Source: Asaia krungthepensis NRIC 0535 (GTDB taxonomy: Bacteria > Pseudomonadota > Alphaproteobacteria > Acetobacterales > Acetobacteraceae). From it: a DNA stretch of 64,000 nucleotides. Position 1 is the first letter of the stretch; each line of letters begins with the position of its first letter. A program made the translations under genes and the position numbers. The notes below the pieces were generated by a model, which was given only the letters and a program-made list of their open reading frames with translations, was not told the origin of the DNA and searched no databases. Positions 35,778-46,300 of this stretch are shown here, piece after piece. The stretch is from the NCBI RefSeq assembly GCF_025995175.1, contig NZ_BAPV01000060.1:124001-188000 (forward strand). The letters are read 5' to 3'.

Positions 35778-36941
35778 ATGCGTATTGCTGCCATCCTCCT
35801 CGCCGCCGGTTCCGGTCGTCGCTTCGCTGATGCCAGCGTTGCCCCCGCGACTGGCCTCGCCGCCATGCCGAAGCAGTACATGCTGCTCGGTGGCAAAACC
35901 GTCATTCGTCATGCTGCCGAGGCGCTTCGTGATCATGTGACGCTCATCCAGCCTGTAGGAGACGACCCGCTGCTCGCACAGGCGCTGGAGGGGATAGAAA
36001 CCCTTTCACCTGTACCGGGCGGTCGTGAGCGTCAGGATAGCGTGCGCGCAGGACTGGAAGCCCTGGCCCTGTTGCCCGAGCCTCCCGATCTGGTGTTGGT
36101 CCATGACGGTGCGCGCCCCTATGTTCCGGCCGAGGTCGTGACCAGCGTGATTGATGCGCTGGCGCAGCATCCGGGGGCTATTCCTGCGGTGGCAGTGGCC
36201 GACACCCTCAAACGTGGCAAGGATGGCCTGGTCGATACGACAATTTGCCGCGAGTCCCTCTGGCGCGCCCAGACACCGCAGGGCTTCCATTTCCCATTGC
36301 TTCTCGACCTGCATCGCCGCCACCAGGGTCCCGTGACCGATGACGCCTCACTGCTCGAGGCCTCCGGACATCCGGTGGCTCTTGTTCAGGGTGCAGAAGA
36401 CAACATCAAACTGACACTCCCGGAGGACCTCGTGCGCCTGGAAAGACTGCTCGGCTCTACCCCTCTCCCGCGCACCGGGCTTGGTTACGATGTCCATGCC
36501 TTCGAGGCAGGGCGTCCACTTATTCTCTGTGGCATCACGATTCCCCATGATCGAGGCCTCGCCGGCCATTCAGATGCCGATGTCGGCATTCACACTCTGT
36601 GCGACGCCATCTATGGCGCTTTGGCGGAAGGGGATATCGGACGCCATTTCCCGCCAACTGACAATGAGTGGAAAGACATGGACTCGGCGCGCTTCCTGAT
36701 CCATGCGGGTGAGCGTATCCGTCAGCGCGGCGGCATGCTCATCAATGCCGATGTGACCCTGATCTGCGAACGCCCCAAGATCGGTCCGCACGCGCAGGCC
36801 ATGCGTGAACGTCTTGCCTCCCTGCTTCAGGTCGATGTCGATCGTATCTCGGTCAAGGCGACCACATCGGAGCGTCTCGGGTTCACCGGACGTGAGGAAG
36901 GCATTGCCGCAACGGCTGTCGCCACGGTTCTGGTCCCGTGA
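35778..36941 (+). CDS. ispDF: Bifunctional IspD/IspF isoprenoid enzyme
   Basis: Two non-consecutive steps of the MEP isoprenoid pathway fused in one chain of 387 residues, as is usual in alphaproteobacteria. The N-terminal IspD part (1-230) makes CDP-methylerythritol and shows [29 protein letters not shown] and [11 protein letters not shown]. The C-terminal IspF part (from about 235) cyclises CDP-ME-2P and shows [20 protein letters not shown] and [19 protein letters not shown] with zinc ligands Asp, His and His. The start at 35778 ([11 protein letters not shown]) is set by homology; an earlier ATG at 35715 lies inside the terminator. Confidence 0.96.
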   Translation: MRIAAILLAAGSGRRFADASVAPATGLAAMPKQYMLLGGKTVIRHAAEALRDHVTLIQPVGDDPLLAQALEGIETLSPVPGGRERQDSVRAGLEALALLPEPPDLVLVHDGARPYVPAEVVTSVIDALAQHPGAIPAVAVADTLKRGKDGLVDTTICRESLWRAQTPQGFHFPLLLDLHRRHQGPVTDDASLLEASGHPVALVQGAEDNIKLTLPEDLVRLERLLGSTPLPRTGLGYDVHAFEAGRPLILCGITIPHDRGLAGHSDADVGIHTLCDAIYGALAEGDIGRHFPPTDNEWKDMDSARFLIHAGERIRQRGGMLINADVTLICERPKIGPHAQAMRERLASLLQVDVDRISVKATTSERLGFTGREEGIAATAVATVLVP

Positions 36942-36966
36942 GCAACGGCTTTCCGGAATGAAAAAA

Positions 36967-36986
36967 GCCCGGCTGAAACGCCGGGC
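36967..36986 (+). terminator. Rho-independent terminator after ispDF
   Basis: GCCCGGC (36967-36973) and GCCGGGC (36980-36986) around a 6-base loop, with A run before and T run after, so it can work in both directions. Confidence 0.92.
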
Positions 36987-37126
36987 TTTTTTGTGGTCAG
37001 CTTCCGGAATACCGGAAAGTGGATCGCATCAGAGCATGTTGTCCGCCCACGGCAGTACGCGCTGGACGATGACGGCACTCCGCTGCCTTCCGAAGGGCGT
37101 AGGCCGCGATCCGTTCGGAAAAATAA

Positions 37127-37300
37127 TCAGCCCTTGATCGCACAGATCACGACAATAACGGGCGTCGCCGCAAGAAGGAGCCAGACATTCTGCACACAGC
37201 GCGCAACGAAATGAGCTGATCTGACTTTGAATGGAATACGGCGAATGAGATTTTCAGCGACGACTTTCTCATCCAGAAAGGCCTGAATACGAGAAGACAT
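37127..37300 (-). CDS. Small membrane protein, 57 aa, unknown
   Basis: Starts ATG with AGGA 7 bases upstream. The N-terminal half is charged and helical (MSSRIQAFLDEKVVAENLIRR, here cut at 21 residues minus the last: the segment ends at the Arg pair near residue 20). The C-terminal half is one hydrophobic stretch, VQNVWLLLAATPVIVVICAI, ending IKG: a single membrane helix. Codon use resembles the neighbours. It lies alone between the ispDF terminator and the ATP12 gene. No family recognised. Confidence 0.6.
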   Translation of the reverse strand: MSSRIQAFLDEKVVAENLIRRIPFKVRSAHFVARCVQNVWLLLAATPVIVVICAIKG

Positions 37301-37434
37301 ATCTGATCCTTGCCTGAGTTCATATGGATAACCCGATACTGCTTAGGATCCCCTGTCCCAGCAGTCGAGTAACCAATGATCACCGAATGTGATGACCTCT
37401 TAGGCGAGTGAATTAGGCAGCAAACATGGCGAAA

Positions 37435-38166
37435 TCATGCCTGTTTCGTCTCGGATTGGTGCGAAAGCGCATGAAAACGCAGAGCCGCCGCCAGATCCAT
37501 ACCGTTACGCTCGATCTCACCGATCAACGCATCGTCCTCGCCCCATTGCGCCATCTGATGACGCTCTTCCACACTGGCCATCGCCAAGGCTTGCTCGGCA
37601 AGGAGCCAGCCTTGCACGAGTCCAATAGCGATGATGAGACTTCCGGTCGCAGGAGCACAGACCGCCGCACAGGCAAGTCCGGGATCGTCCATCGCCTTTA
37701 GAGCGCAACCATAGGCTTGCTGTAGAGCAGGTTCTATCGTCACTGGCATGAGGCTGCGCGTGACCGGCGGCCTGACACCATGGCGACGGCTGAACTCGTC
37801 CAGAACCGGATCGAAGAGCGCGTCCTGCTCCCGTCCCAACGAACCACTGGCGCGATAACATAGCAGGTCATTATCGCCATAGGCCGCAAGGCCGCCGATG
37901 ATCTGCGTGCGGTCCGGCGCAATCCGCTCGATCTGCGTGCCCGCCATCTGGGTCATAGGCAGATCGCTCGTCCGGAACGTGGCACCCGCAGGGATAGCAC
38001 GCCACTCTTCCGCAATAGCCTCCGCCAACGCCCGGGATGAGACGGTGAGCGTGGTGCCGCCAGGAAGACGAAAAGCACGTCCGTCGAGACGCACGGTAAA
38101 GGCAAGCTGTTCCGCCTCCTGCGCGACCGCGACGTCATTCCAGAAACGTTTGAGGGACTGGCTCAA
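37435..38166 (-). CDS. ATP12-family F1-ATPase assembly chaperone
   Basis: A 243-residue ATP12 homologue. In mitochondria ATP12 protects the F1 alpha subunit during assembly; alphaproteobacteria carry the same family with a presumed similar role. Signatures: VRLDGRAFRLPGGTTLTV, LAEAIAEEWRAIPA, LPMTQMAGTQIERI, YGDNDLLCYRASGS and LSHQSETKQA near the end. Its ATG overlaps the stop of the AsmA-type gene (ATGA), the last of a chain of coupled genes from rarA. Confidence 0.92.
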   Translation of the reverse strand: MSQSLKRFWNDVAVAQEAEQLAFTVRLDGRAFRLPGGTTLTVSSRALAEAIAEEWRAIPAGATFRTSDLPMTQMAGTQIERIAPDRTQIIGGLAAYGDNDLLCYRASGSLGREQDALFDPVLDEFSRRHGVRPPVTRSLMPVTIEPALQQAYGCALKAMDDPGLACAAVCAPATGSLIIAIGLVQGWLLAEQALAMASVEERHQMAQWGEDDALIGEIERNGMDLAAALRFHALSHQSETKQA

Positions 38167-40679
38167 TGCAATATCCCCAACCCGTGAAGCAGTTCGGATG
38201 CCTGGGAGTGCTTCTTCGGCGCTGGAGCGGCTTCACCGACAAAGGATTCCCGGGACGCACTCAGGATGTCCGGGCAGTTGTCTGGAACAGCACCTCCGAT
38301 CGTAAGCTGAAACCGTCCTCCTGCCCCTGCTTCCTGACGCGCCTGCGGTGAGGCCAGCGTTCCCGTGACCAGCACCGGTGTAGACGCGCCCGTTCCACCA
38401 AAACCGATCCGAGGCAGAAGATGCAGGTCGAGCGTCCCTGCTCCCAGACCATAGACTCCATGACCGGAAAGGCTGAGGGCGCCGGCCTCCATCCCGATCG
38501 TGTCGAGCTGGGCGTTGCCATTCTCGAAACGGGCGTGCAGCCCGAGACAGCGGACATCGAGATCACGATGAGACAGGAGAGACCGGGCAGCATCTCCAAG
38601 ATAAGGCCCGAGTTGTGACGCATCGATGGTCCCACCGACCATGGACAGCCCAAGATGACCGTTCATGCTGTCGATCAGTGCAGTCTTGCTGTCACCCTGC
38701 GCGTCGATCTGCCCCACGAGCATCAGTGGGCCTCGAAACAGGTCCGGAAGGCCCAGCAGGTTCTGGCCCAGCGTCGCAGGAAAAAGCAGCGGCGAGAACG
38801 TGACACTGACATGTGCAGGGTGCGTCGCCATGTCATAGACGGCCTGACCCGACAGGGTCATCCCGTTACCCTCTCCCTTGATCCTGTCGAGCGTCAGCTT
38901 TCCGCGATCAAGACCGAGATGGGTCGTGACCCCCGAATATTCAGCCTTGTTGAAGCGAATCGTATCGGCGGAGATATCGACGGAAGCCTGCCCCTGCCTC
39001 AGGACAGACGCAGCATCCGGAACGGTCTCTTCGATGGTCGCTCCCCCGGGAAGAGGTCGCAGAGGAGCCGCACCTGCGCCGGTTGCGCTACTGTCCTGCG
39101 TGCTGGCTGATCGAGTGAGGGCGGTGATCGGCGATGATACAGCAGAAGGAGTTTGCACGCTGCCCGGCTTGCTGCCGTTTGCAGCATCCTTGCGCCCCAA
39201 CCAGAGGCCGCTGAGCGCATCGAGATCGAGATGCGTGAAATGCAGCTTGCCCTCCAATGACGATAGAAGAGGCATTCTAGCTGTCGCTTCGAGCGTGCCC
39301 TCTGCCTCGTGGCTTGTCAGGGAAAGCTGCCTGATCTGAACCACACCCGACGCATCGCGCAGAATATTCCCCTTGAGGGCAACGTCGTGAAGTGCAGTCT
39401 GCATGACGTCAAGGCTCTGCGCCTGCCCATCAAGCGCAAGGGCAGTGTCATTGACCCCTACCTGACCGTTCACATGGGCCGTCAGGCCCGAGGCCGATCC
39501 CAGTCGTGAGGCATCACGCATATCGAGTGAAACGGGTAATGGGGTGGCCAGCCCTGACTGCCATGCCGTTCCGGCCTGGGCCAGCGTGCCAAACCGCCCC
39601 TGCAGCGCGATTTCGGGCTTCACGCCCTGGACCACGCCACTGATCGTCAGCGCGGAAGAAAGAGTATCGGCATCGGCATGGACGGTGGATATCGAAACGC
39701 CATGCCAACTCGGCGAAGCATTAAGATGGAAATGCAGATGGTTGATGCCGAGCCGTGCAATATCGAACCCGGCAGACCCATTCTGCGGATCAGCATCGAA
39801 AAAGCCGATCTCACCGCCAATACCCCGATAATCTGGCAGTCCTGCATTCGGAAACAGCGCCTCAAGGTCCCTGAGCGATGCGATCTCACCCCGTGCAACA
39901 CCCGAGAAACCGCGCAACTGGCGCGTATTCGTGATCTGGCCATCAAGATTGAGCCAGTCCTGCTGCTTGCCGTCCTGCCCCAGCGTGGCACCCAGACTCA
40001 CCGCCCAAGGCGGGTTGTCGCCCTGGAATACGGATAACGGTCCGACATGACCGTTGAGGCGGAACGGCGTTGTGCCCTTCAGGCCGTGAATATCGAGATA
40101 GGGGGCCGTCGAAGCGAGTCCGTCGAACTCCGCATGGTCGATCATGACCTCGCCGCTGCGATGTGCCCTCGTATCATTGAGCGCAAGCGTCATCCTGTTG
40201 AGCTTGGCTGACCCGATCCTGAGCTTCCAGTTCGCCTCCGGATGCGGCGCGCCCTGAGCTGCCGCTCCCGGTTCCCTGTCCGATGTTCCGGAAGGCCGCT
40301 CGAACTCCCAGCTTGCCCTCCCCTCAGGATCACGCACAAAGAAAACGCTTCCCTGGTTCAGGGTCAGGGTTTCCAGCCGTATCTCTCGCCACATGAGCGG
40401 GATGAGGGCAATCGATGCGCGTATGTCCCGTGCACGAAGGGTAGGCTCGTCCGTTGCGCCGTTACGCCCGTTGAGAACGACGTCACGGGCGCTGAAGCCC
40501 GGCCAGGGAAGAACCCCGACGGAGAAACGCGCCATTGTGAGATCGCGTCCCGTCTGTCGCTTGACTGCGGCAATCACGTCCTGTCTGAGATTCGACCGGT
40601 CGATCAGGACCTGCGCCGTGACGGCCAGACCGGTTGCGAGCACCAGAACGACGATCAATGCTGCAATCAGGCGTTTCAT
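38163..40679 (-). CDS. AsmA-family envelope protein
   Basis: An 838-residue protein anchored by an N-terminal helix (LIAALIVVLVLATGLAVTAQ) with the rest in the periplasm. The AsmA N-terminal pattern is visible (RQTGRDLTMARFSVGVLPWPGFSARDVVL), and the C-terminal AsmA domain near residues 590-800 (LRQGQASVDISADTIRFNKAEYSGV, LLFPATLGQNLLGLPDL). AsmA-like proteins are now seen as bridge-type lipid carriers or outer-membrane biogenesis factors; the exact role here is not readable. It overlaps the pseudouridine synthase stop by 4 bases and the ATP12 start by 4 bases. Confidence 0.88.
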   Translation of the reverse strand: MKRLIAALIVVLVLATGLAVTAQVLIDRSNLRQDVIAAVKRQTGRDLTMARFSVGVLPWPGFSARDVVLNGRNGATDEPTLRARDIRASIALIPLMWREIRLETLTLNQGSVFFVRDPEGRASWEFERPSGTSDREPGAAAQGAPHPEANWKLRIGSAKLNRMTLALNDTRAHRSGEVMIDHAEFDGLASTAPYLDIHGLKGTTPFRLNGHVGPLSVFQGDNPPWAVSLGATLGQDGKQQDWLNLDGQITNTRQLRGFSGVARGEIASLRDLEALFPNAGLPDYRGIGGEIGFFDADPQNGSAGFDIARLGINHLHFHLNASPSWHGVSISTVHADADTLSSALTISGVVQGVKPEIALQGRFGTLAQAGTAWQSGLATPLPVSLDMRDASRLGSASGLTAHVNGQVGVNDTALALDGQAQSLDVMQTALHDVALKGNILRDASGVVQIRQLSLTSHEAEGTLEATARMPLLSSLEGKLHFTHLDLDALSGLWLGRKDAANGSKPGSVQTPSAVSSPITALTRSASTQDSSATGAGAAPLRPLPGGATIEETVPDAASVLRQGQASVDISADTIRFNKAEYSGVTTHLGLDRGKLTLDRIKGEGNGMTLSGQAVYDMATHPAHVSVTFSPLLFPATLGQNLLGLPDLFRGPLMLVGQIDAQGDSKTALIDSMNGHLGLSMVGGTIDASQLGPYLGDAARSLLSHRDLDVRCLGLHARFENGNAQLDTIGMEAGALSLSGHGVYGLGAGTLDLHLLPRIGFGGTGASTPVLVTGTLASPQARQEAGAGGRFQLTIGGAVPDNCPDILSASRESFVGEAAPAPKKHSQASELLHGLGILH

Positions 40680-41671
40680 TTCTTGCCTCCCCTGGCGCCG
40701 ATCCGTTCCGGTCTGGGTGTGTCACCCGCAGTAAAGCCGAGATCCTTGAACGTATCGCGCATATGGGACGGCAGAGGGGCCGCCACACGCAGCCTGCCAC
40801 CCGCCGGATGAGGGAAATCGAGCGCGCGCGCATGAAGATGCAGGCGGTCGATAAACCCCTCCATATGCGCGGCCTTGCCGCCATATTTAGGGTCGCCCAG
40901 AATTGGCGTACCGAGTGTCTCGCAATGAACGCGCAACTGATGAGTGCGCCCGGTCAGCGGCTTCAGCGCCAGCCAGGACAGGCGCTTGCCTGCGGCGTCC
41001 ACCACCTCATAATCGGTCTTGGCCACCACGGCATCTTCATCGTCACGTGTGGCGGCGATCATAAGCGCGCCATTACCGGCACCGAGTTTGGCCAGAGGCT
41101 GATCGATGACGCCGGTTCCTGGCATGGGACGCCCGACGACAATGGCCCAATAGGTCTTTTCGACATCGCGCCCGCGGAACGCGGCCGCCAGCTTGGCCGC
41201 GACACCAGGAGTACGCGCCAGAAGCAGAAGCCCGGACGTATCGCGGTCGATACGGTGCACGAGGCGCGGTCGGTCGGATAAATCGCCACGCAAACCGTCC
41301 AGCATCATGTCGATATGCTTGGTAATGCCCGGGCCACCCTGCGTGGGCAGACCCGAGGGCTTGTCGAGCACGATCACATGATCGTCGCGATAGACCACCA
41401 TGCGCTCGATCTCGCGGGCCAGCTGCGGGTCCAGCGGCGCAGGGCGATCGGGTTGGGCGGCCATGGGCGCGGGCAGAGGCGGAATACGCAGGCTCTGCCC
41501 GGGAGCCAGACGGCTTGCCCCGGTCACGCGCTTGCCATCGAGGCGCACCTGCCCCGTGCGGCACAGCTTTTGGAGCGCCCCCTGGGTGAGGTCGGGATAA
41601 TGGCGGCGAAACCAGCGGTCGAGGCGCATATCGGCCTCATCTTCACTGACAATACGGGTCGTAACACTCAT
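40676..41671 (-). CDS. RluA-family pseudouridine synthase (RluC/D-like)
   Basis: A 331-residue enzyme converting uridine to pseudouridine, probably in 23S rRNA. An S4 RNA-binding domain is at residues 13-65 (MRLDRWFRRHYPDLTQGALQKL), then the catalytic domain with PRLVHRIDRDTSGLLLLAR, where the Asp is the nucleophile. LKPLTGRTHQLRVHCETLGTPILGDPKYGG follows. Which rRNA site is modified is not decided by sequence. Coupled by 4-base overlaps to rarA upstream and the AsmA-type gene downstream. Confidence 0.92.
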   Translation of the reverse strand: MSVTTRIVSEDEADMRLDRWFRRHYPDLTQGALQKLCRTGQVRLDGKRVTGASRLAPGQSLRIPPLPAPMAAQPDRPAPLDPQLAREIERMVVYRDDHVIVLDKPSGLPTQGGPGITKHIDMMLDGLRGDLSDRPRLVHRIDRDTSGLLLLARTPGVAAKLAAAFRGRDVEKTYWAIVVGRPMPGTGVIDQPLAKLGAGNGALMIAATRDDEDAVVAKTDYEVVDAAGKRLSWLALKPLTGRTHQLRVHCETLGTPILGDPKYGGKAAHMEGFIDRLHLHARALDFPHPAGGRLRVAAPLPSHMRDTFKDLGFTAGDTPRPERIGARGGKK

Positions 41672-43125
41672 GGGCGACGGCTTGCCCGTATTGCGGCCTG
41701 CCTGTCCAGATTTTTTCTGATCTCACTTTCCCTGCCCCGGTCTGTGGGCTGGTAGAGCGCGACACGGTCCATTTCATCCGGGAAGTAATTCTGACCCGAG
41801 AACCCGTCTGCCGTGTCGTGATCGTATTCGTAGCCCTTCCCGTAGCCGATATCCTTCATCAGGCGGGTAGGCGCATTGCGTATGTGATGAGGCGGTCCGA
41901 GGCTGCCTGTTTCCCGGGCAAGTTTGCGTGCCTGGTTATAGGCCCGATAAACAGCGTTCGATTTCGGCGCCGTCGCCAGATGCACGACAAGCTGCGCTAG
42001 AGCCAGCTCGCCCTCGGGGCTGCCAAGTCGCTCATAGGTCTCCCAGGCAGCAATCGCGAGTGGCAGGGCAGAAGGATCGGCCATGCCGACATCCTCAGCC
42101 GCAAAACGGGTCAGACGACGCGCGATGTAACGCGGGTCCTCGCCTCCTTCGAGCATGCGGGCAAACCAGTAAAGCCCGGCATCGGGGTCGGAACCACGCA
42201 GGGATTTATGCAGCGCGGAAATCAGATTGTAATGCTCTTCGCGGTCCTTGTCATAAAGCGCGGCACGCCGGGCAACGACTGTAGCCAGACCGGCCGTATC
42301 GAGATGTGTTCCCTCAGGCAGGGCCTGCACCTGCTCGACCAGATTGAGCAGGTAGCGCCCGTCTCCATCGGCCATGGCCCTGAGCGCGGCCCGCGCCTCG
42401 ATTGTGAGAGGCAAGGACTGGCCGGACTCTGCCTCGGCGCGCTGCAGGAGCCTGTCGAGACCGTCATCGTCCAGACGGTTGAGCACCAGAACCTGACAGC
42501 GCGACAGCAGGGCTCCATTCAGCGCGAAGGAGGGATTTTCCGTCGTTGCCCCGATGAGAATGACCGTGCCACGCTCGACATAAGGCAGGAACCCATCCTG
42601 CTGGGCCCGATTGAAGCGATGGATCTCATCGACGAAGAGCAGGGTGCCGCGCCCGGTTTCCTGCTGGAAACGCGATGCCGTCTCAAAAGCCTTTTTCAGA
42701 TCCGCCACGCCGGAAAATACCGCTGAAATCTGCTCGAAACGCAGCTTCGCCTCACGCGCCAGCAGACGCGCGATCGTGGTCTTGCCGCAGCCCGGACCAC
42801 CCCAGAGGATAAGGCTTGGCAGCGTGTTGCGGCGCAACATCTGGCTCAGCAGCCCATCGGCGCCAAGCAGATGATCCTGCCCAACAACGTCCGCGAGCAC
42901 TCTCGGCCGAAGCCTGTCAGCGAGAGGCTGGGTCTGACGGGCTTGCGTGGTCATGGACGCAGATGCGGGTCCGCGCGCATCCGGGCCGGAAACAGCCGGG
43001 TCGCGCATGGTGCTATCGCCCCCGGTCCGGGACGCCTCATGATGCGAGGCGCGTCGCGAAGACCCCGGTCCGCCAGATGATCCCGAAGGGCCTCCAAACA
43101 GATCCGCATTCCCGTCGTCGCGCAT
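41668..43125 (-). CDS. rarA: Replication-associated recombination protein RarA (MgsA)
   Basis: An AAA+ ATPase of 485 residues that acts at stalled forks. It has an N-terminal MRDDGNADLFGG segment, a Ser/Gly-rich linker of about 50 residues, then PLADRLRPRVLADVVGQDHLLG, Walker A WGGPGCGKTTIARLL, Walker B LFVDEIHRFNRAQQDGFLP, sensor 1 LIGATTENPSFALN, and the MgsA C-terminal domain (DAGLYWFARMLEGGEDPRYIARRL). The start at 43125 follows AGGAGAG; an in-frame ATG at 43275 adds 50 unlikely residues. The linker is longer than in E. coli RarA. Confidence 0.94.
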   Translation of the reverse strand: MRDDGNADLFGGPSGSSGGPGSSRRASHHEASRTGGDSTMRDPAVSGPDARGPASASMTTQARQTQPLADRLRPRVLADVVGQDHLLGADGLLSQMLRRNTLPSLILWGGPGCGKTTIARLLAREAKLRFEQISAVFSGVADLKKAFETASRFQQETGRGTLLFVDEIHRFNRAQQDGFLPYVERGTVILIGATTENPSFALNGALLSRCQVLVLNRLDDDGLDRLLQRAEAESGQSLPLTIEARAALRAMADGDGRYLLNLVEQVQALPEGTHLDTAGLATVVARRAALYDKDREEHYNLISALHKSLRGSDPDAGLYWFARMLEGGEDPRYIARRLTRFAAEDVGMADPSALPLAIAAWETYERLGSPEGELALAQLVVHLATAPKSNAVYRAYNQARKLARETGSLGPPHHIRNAPTRLMKDIGYGKGYEYDHDTADGFSGQNYFPDEMDRVALYQPTDRGRESEIRKNLDRQAAIRASRRP

Positions 43126-43321
43126 GACCGCTCTCCTGCACTGTCGCCACTTCAGATCCCGCGTCCGAACCCGGGGCATCCCTTGCGGCGTTCGCTGCTT
43201 CTGCGCCGCGACCAGATTGGGCGGTTCAGGAGAGTAACGAATGCCCGTCAGGAGCCAGACCGCATATCCAGACATAAGACCCCTGGCGGGGTAGTAAACC
43301 TGACTTATGCGCCTGCCGACC

Positions 43322-46300
43322 TTATTTCGCCAGTTCGCGCATCACGCCGGGTAACAGCATGGCGAAAGGATTGACCGAGAGATCGGGATTATTTGCCGTA
43401 CCTTTGACGGTGAACGTCGCGGCAAGCACACCGCCGCCCTTCTCGGGTGAGAAGAGCTTGCCGACATTGGGCAAACGCCCCGGTGCCGCATTGATGCCGA
43501 AAACCGGAACAACTGTGCCTCTGAGATCCAGGACACCGCTATCGAGACCGATATTGCCCTCAAGCGTGGCACCGAGTGCCGGGTTGCCCAGATGCCCCTC
43601 ATGAATGGTCATCACATCATCATGGAGCCTGACCGGCAGGTGCAGATGCTGCACCTCGAACCGGTCATGGCTCGCCTGGGACCAGTTGAAGACCGAAAGA
43701 TGCGTGGCTGCCGTGAGCGCCGCAGGGGGCTGCCTGAACGTGAAAGGCGAAACCGATATCACACCCTGGAACGGCGGCAGCGTACCGGTGGCACTGTCTC
43801 CCACATGGCCTGTTACCCGGGCCGTCCCCCCATCGAGACGTTCGGTCATGCCGGTCTCGGTCAGGAGGAGGCCGAGATTATCGACCCGCAGATCGAAATG
43901 GCGCCCGTCTTGCCTGGGAAACAGATCGACGAGAAGACCCACGGGCCTTTTCGCTGTGAACCGCGCCCGCTCGAGCCGATCGTTGCGATGTTCGAGATGC
44001 GCCGTGACCTGCCCGAAGAATTTGTGAGGTCCGTAGAAAAGCCGTTCGGTCGCCAGATCGACAGTCCAGTTCAACCCGCCCGTCTTCTTCCCGGTTGAGG
44101 CATCGGCTTCCGGAGCCGAGGGCAGTGTGGCCTTCTTCCCCTTTCCGAGGACGTTTCCATCGCCCGCAGGTTTTCCTGCATGCAGAAGGCTGGACATATC
44201 GAGGTCCTGCGCATGAACATGCACATTGACCGCGGCCCCTTCCTCACCCGGGAGTTCGATGACGGCGTCGCCGTTCGAGCGCCCAACCGTGAAACCGTCG
44301 AGAACGATGGCGCTCACACGTCCTTCACTCACGCGCCCACTGCCAGCCACATGCAGGTCCGGGCCTTCTGCCAGCACCCGGTCGAGCGCGACAATGTGCC
44401 CGTCTTTCAGTCCGATATGGGCTGAGGCGCTCGCCTCGGTCCCTGCGCTCTTGCGCCAGACGGGAATGGACAGGTCGGCGTCCTGCAGATCGAGAGCAAG
44501 ATCGACATCGGCCCGGCCATCGAAACGGGCATGATAATCCGAGACAAGCTCTGCCCTCCCATGGAACAAACCATTATTCGTGATGGAGGCCCGTCGGAGC
44601 GCGGCCTCGTCGAGCTCGGAGACTGCGTGAACGGACTCGCGTAATCCTCCTTCGCGACTCAGGAAATTCTCCTCCATGCTCGCCTCGGTCGGGACACCGT
44701 CCAGCAGGCCATACCCCTTCAGGGTGAGCCTCTTCTCCGTGGCGTCGAGAACACCGCTGGCCTCGGCCAGATCGCGCCCGAGAACCACATTGCCGAGGCT
44801 GACATGCGAAAAACGCGCTGTTGCCGTGAGATGGATCTGATCGTTTTCAATGTGGGATGAGAGAGGCAGGGTGATGACCTCCCTGACCGTCACCGCGCCG
44901 TCAGGGTGAGTAAAGGGAAGCGGGTGTCGTGAAAGAAGGTGCAACCGTGGATGGGCGAGCAACCCAAGACAGGCGGAAAGATTGCAGGAGAGATCGAGAG
45001 CGACTTTCCCCAACTGATCGCGAGCGAACAGATCGCTGATCAACATCGAACCGCCATCCATATGGATCACGGGCGCGCCTTGCCGTTCAGAACTGGGCTG
45101 CACACCACCGAGAAAATCGATCCTGAGCGTATCAGGTGTCTCGAAGCTGAAGCGTGCAGCCACGTCCTGCGCAGGGGGTACCGGGCGGAGCCAGTGGACC
45201 GTGGCGTGATCGACAGAGAGGGATGCGGCGGTACGGACAGGACGCAGACCACCCCAGCCCGTTGCGCTTCCGAGCGTCGACTCGATTGCTACTCCGCTTC
45301 CTGCCCCGGCAGTGAGGTTGCGGGTGACCCATTTGCGCGCGCCTTTCATCAGGATGCGCGGCCAGATGGCGCTCAGATGCGGAACATCCAGCGCCGTGGA
45401 AGACGCTGAGAGCCGGGCCGTAATCTTTTGCGGCGAAAGCAGGGAATCCGCCTCGACCGCTCCTTGCGCGCCGAACCGGGTGACATGGCCCAGATCATCC
45501 ACCAGCCCGATACCGGCGTGGAACTCAGGAACGGACAGCCTCCCCCCGGCAAGATGGACCTCACCACGGATTTCTCCGCTTTCGATCGAAAGAGGCGGGT
45601 TGTCGCGCTGGTCGATCGATCCCTTGCCGAGAGTAAGCGCCAGATGCGCTTTACCCGGAGTTGGCAGGACCGATCGATTGTTCCCGGTTGCGTCGGAATT
45701 CAGAGGAAAGTGAAAAGAGAAGCTCGCGCTCACTGGCACGTGCCAGTTGGAGGCCAGAGGGAGCAGCCCGCCAAACAATTGTGGCTCGAATGGAGCGATA
45801 TCGAGACGGCAGTCCACCGCATCGAGCCCCGTGGAAGCGGTCGATCTAAGCCTGATGGAATGGTCTGGATCGGGCCCAACCCATCCGGCGAGCGTGCCGT
45901 TCCAGCCGAATAGCGCATGCACGGGAGCGCGCCGGAACGATGCCGTCTCAAGCTGGGCGGTCAGATCGCTCCCGCGTACCACATGCTGGTCCTGTCCGGT
46001 TCCGATAGCGTGACGCAGCACGACTCTGATCGCTCTGAGATCGACACTGACCAGATGAATCGGAGAAAACTGGTCGGGGCGCGATCGACCATGCCGGGCA
46101 TTCGGCCAGTCGAGATCGATCGAACCATCCGGATGGCGGTCGAGGATAACCGAACCAGTGTCGGCGCTGATACGGGTAGGAACGATCCTGCCATGCGATA
46201 ACGGCCCCATACGCAGATCGATGCTCGCATGGGCGATAGCCAGTGTCGCTGTTCCGTCCTGACGCAGCACACGCAGGTCCTGAGCCATGATCCCAAGCTC

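Noticed and set aside
37030-37140. Stop-free minus-strand stretch after the 57-residue gene (LIIFPNGSRPTPFGRQ and beyond)
   Set aside because: It has no start codon or ribosome binding site of its own; I considered a frameshifted C-terminus but found no support.
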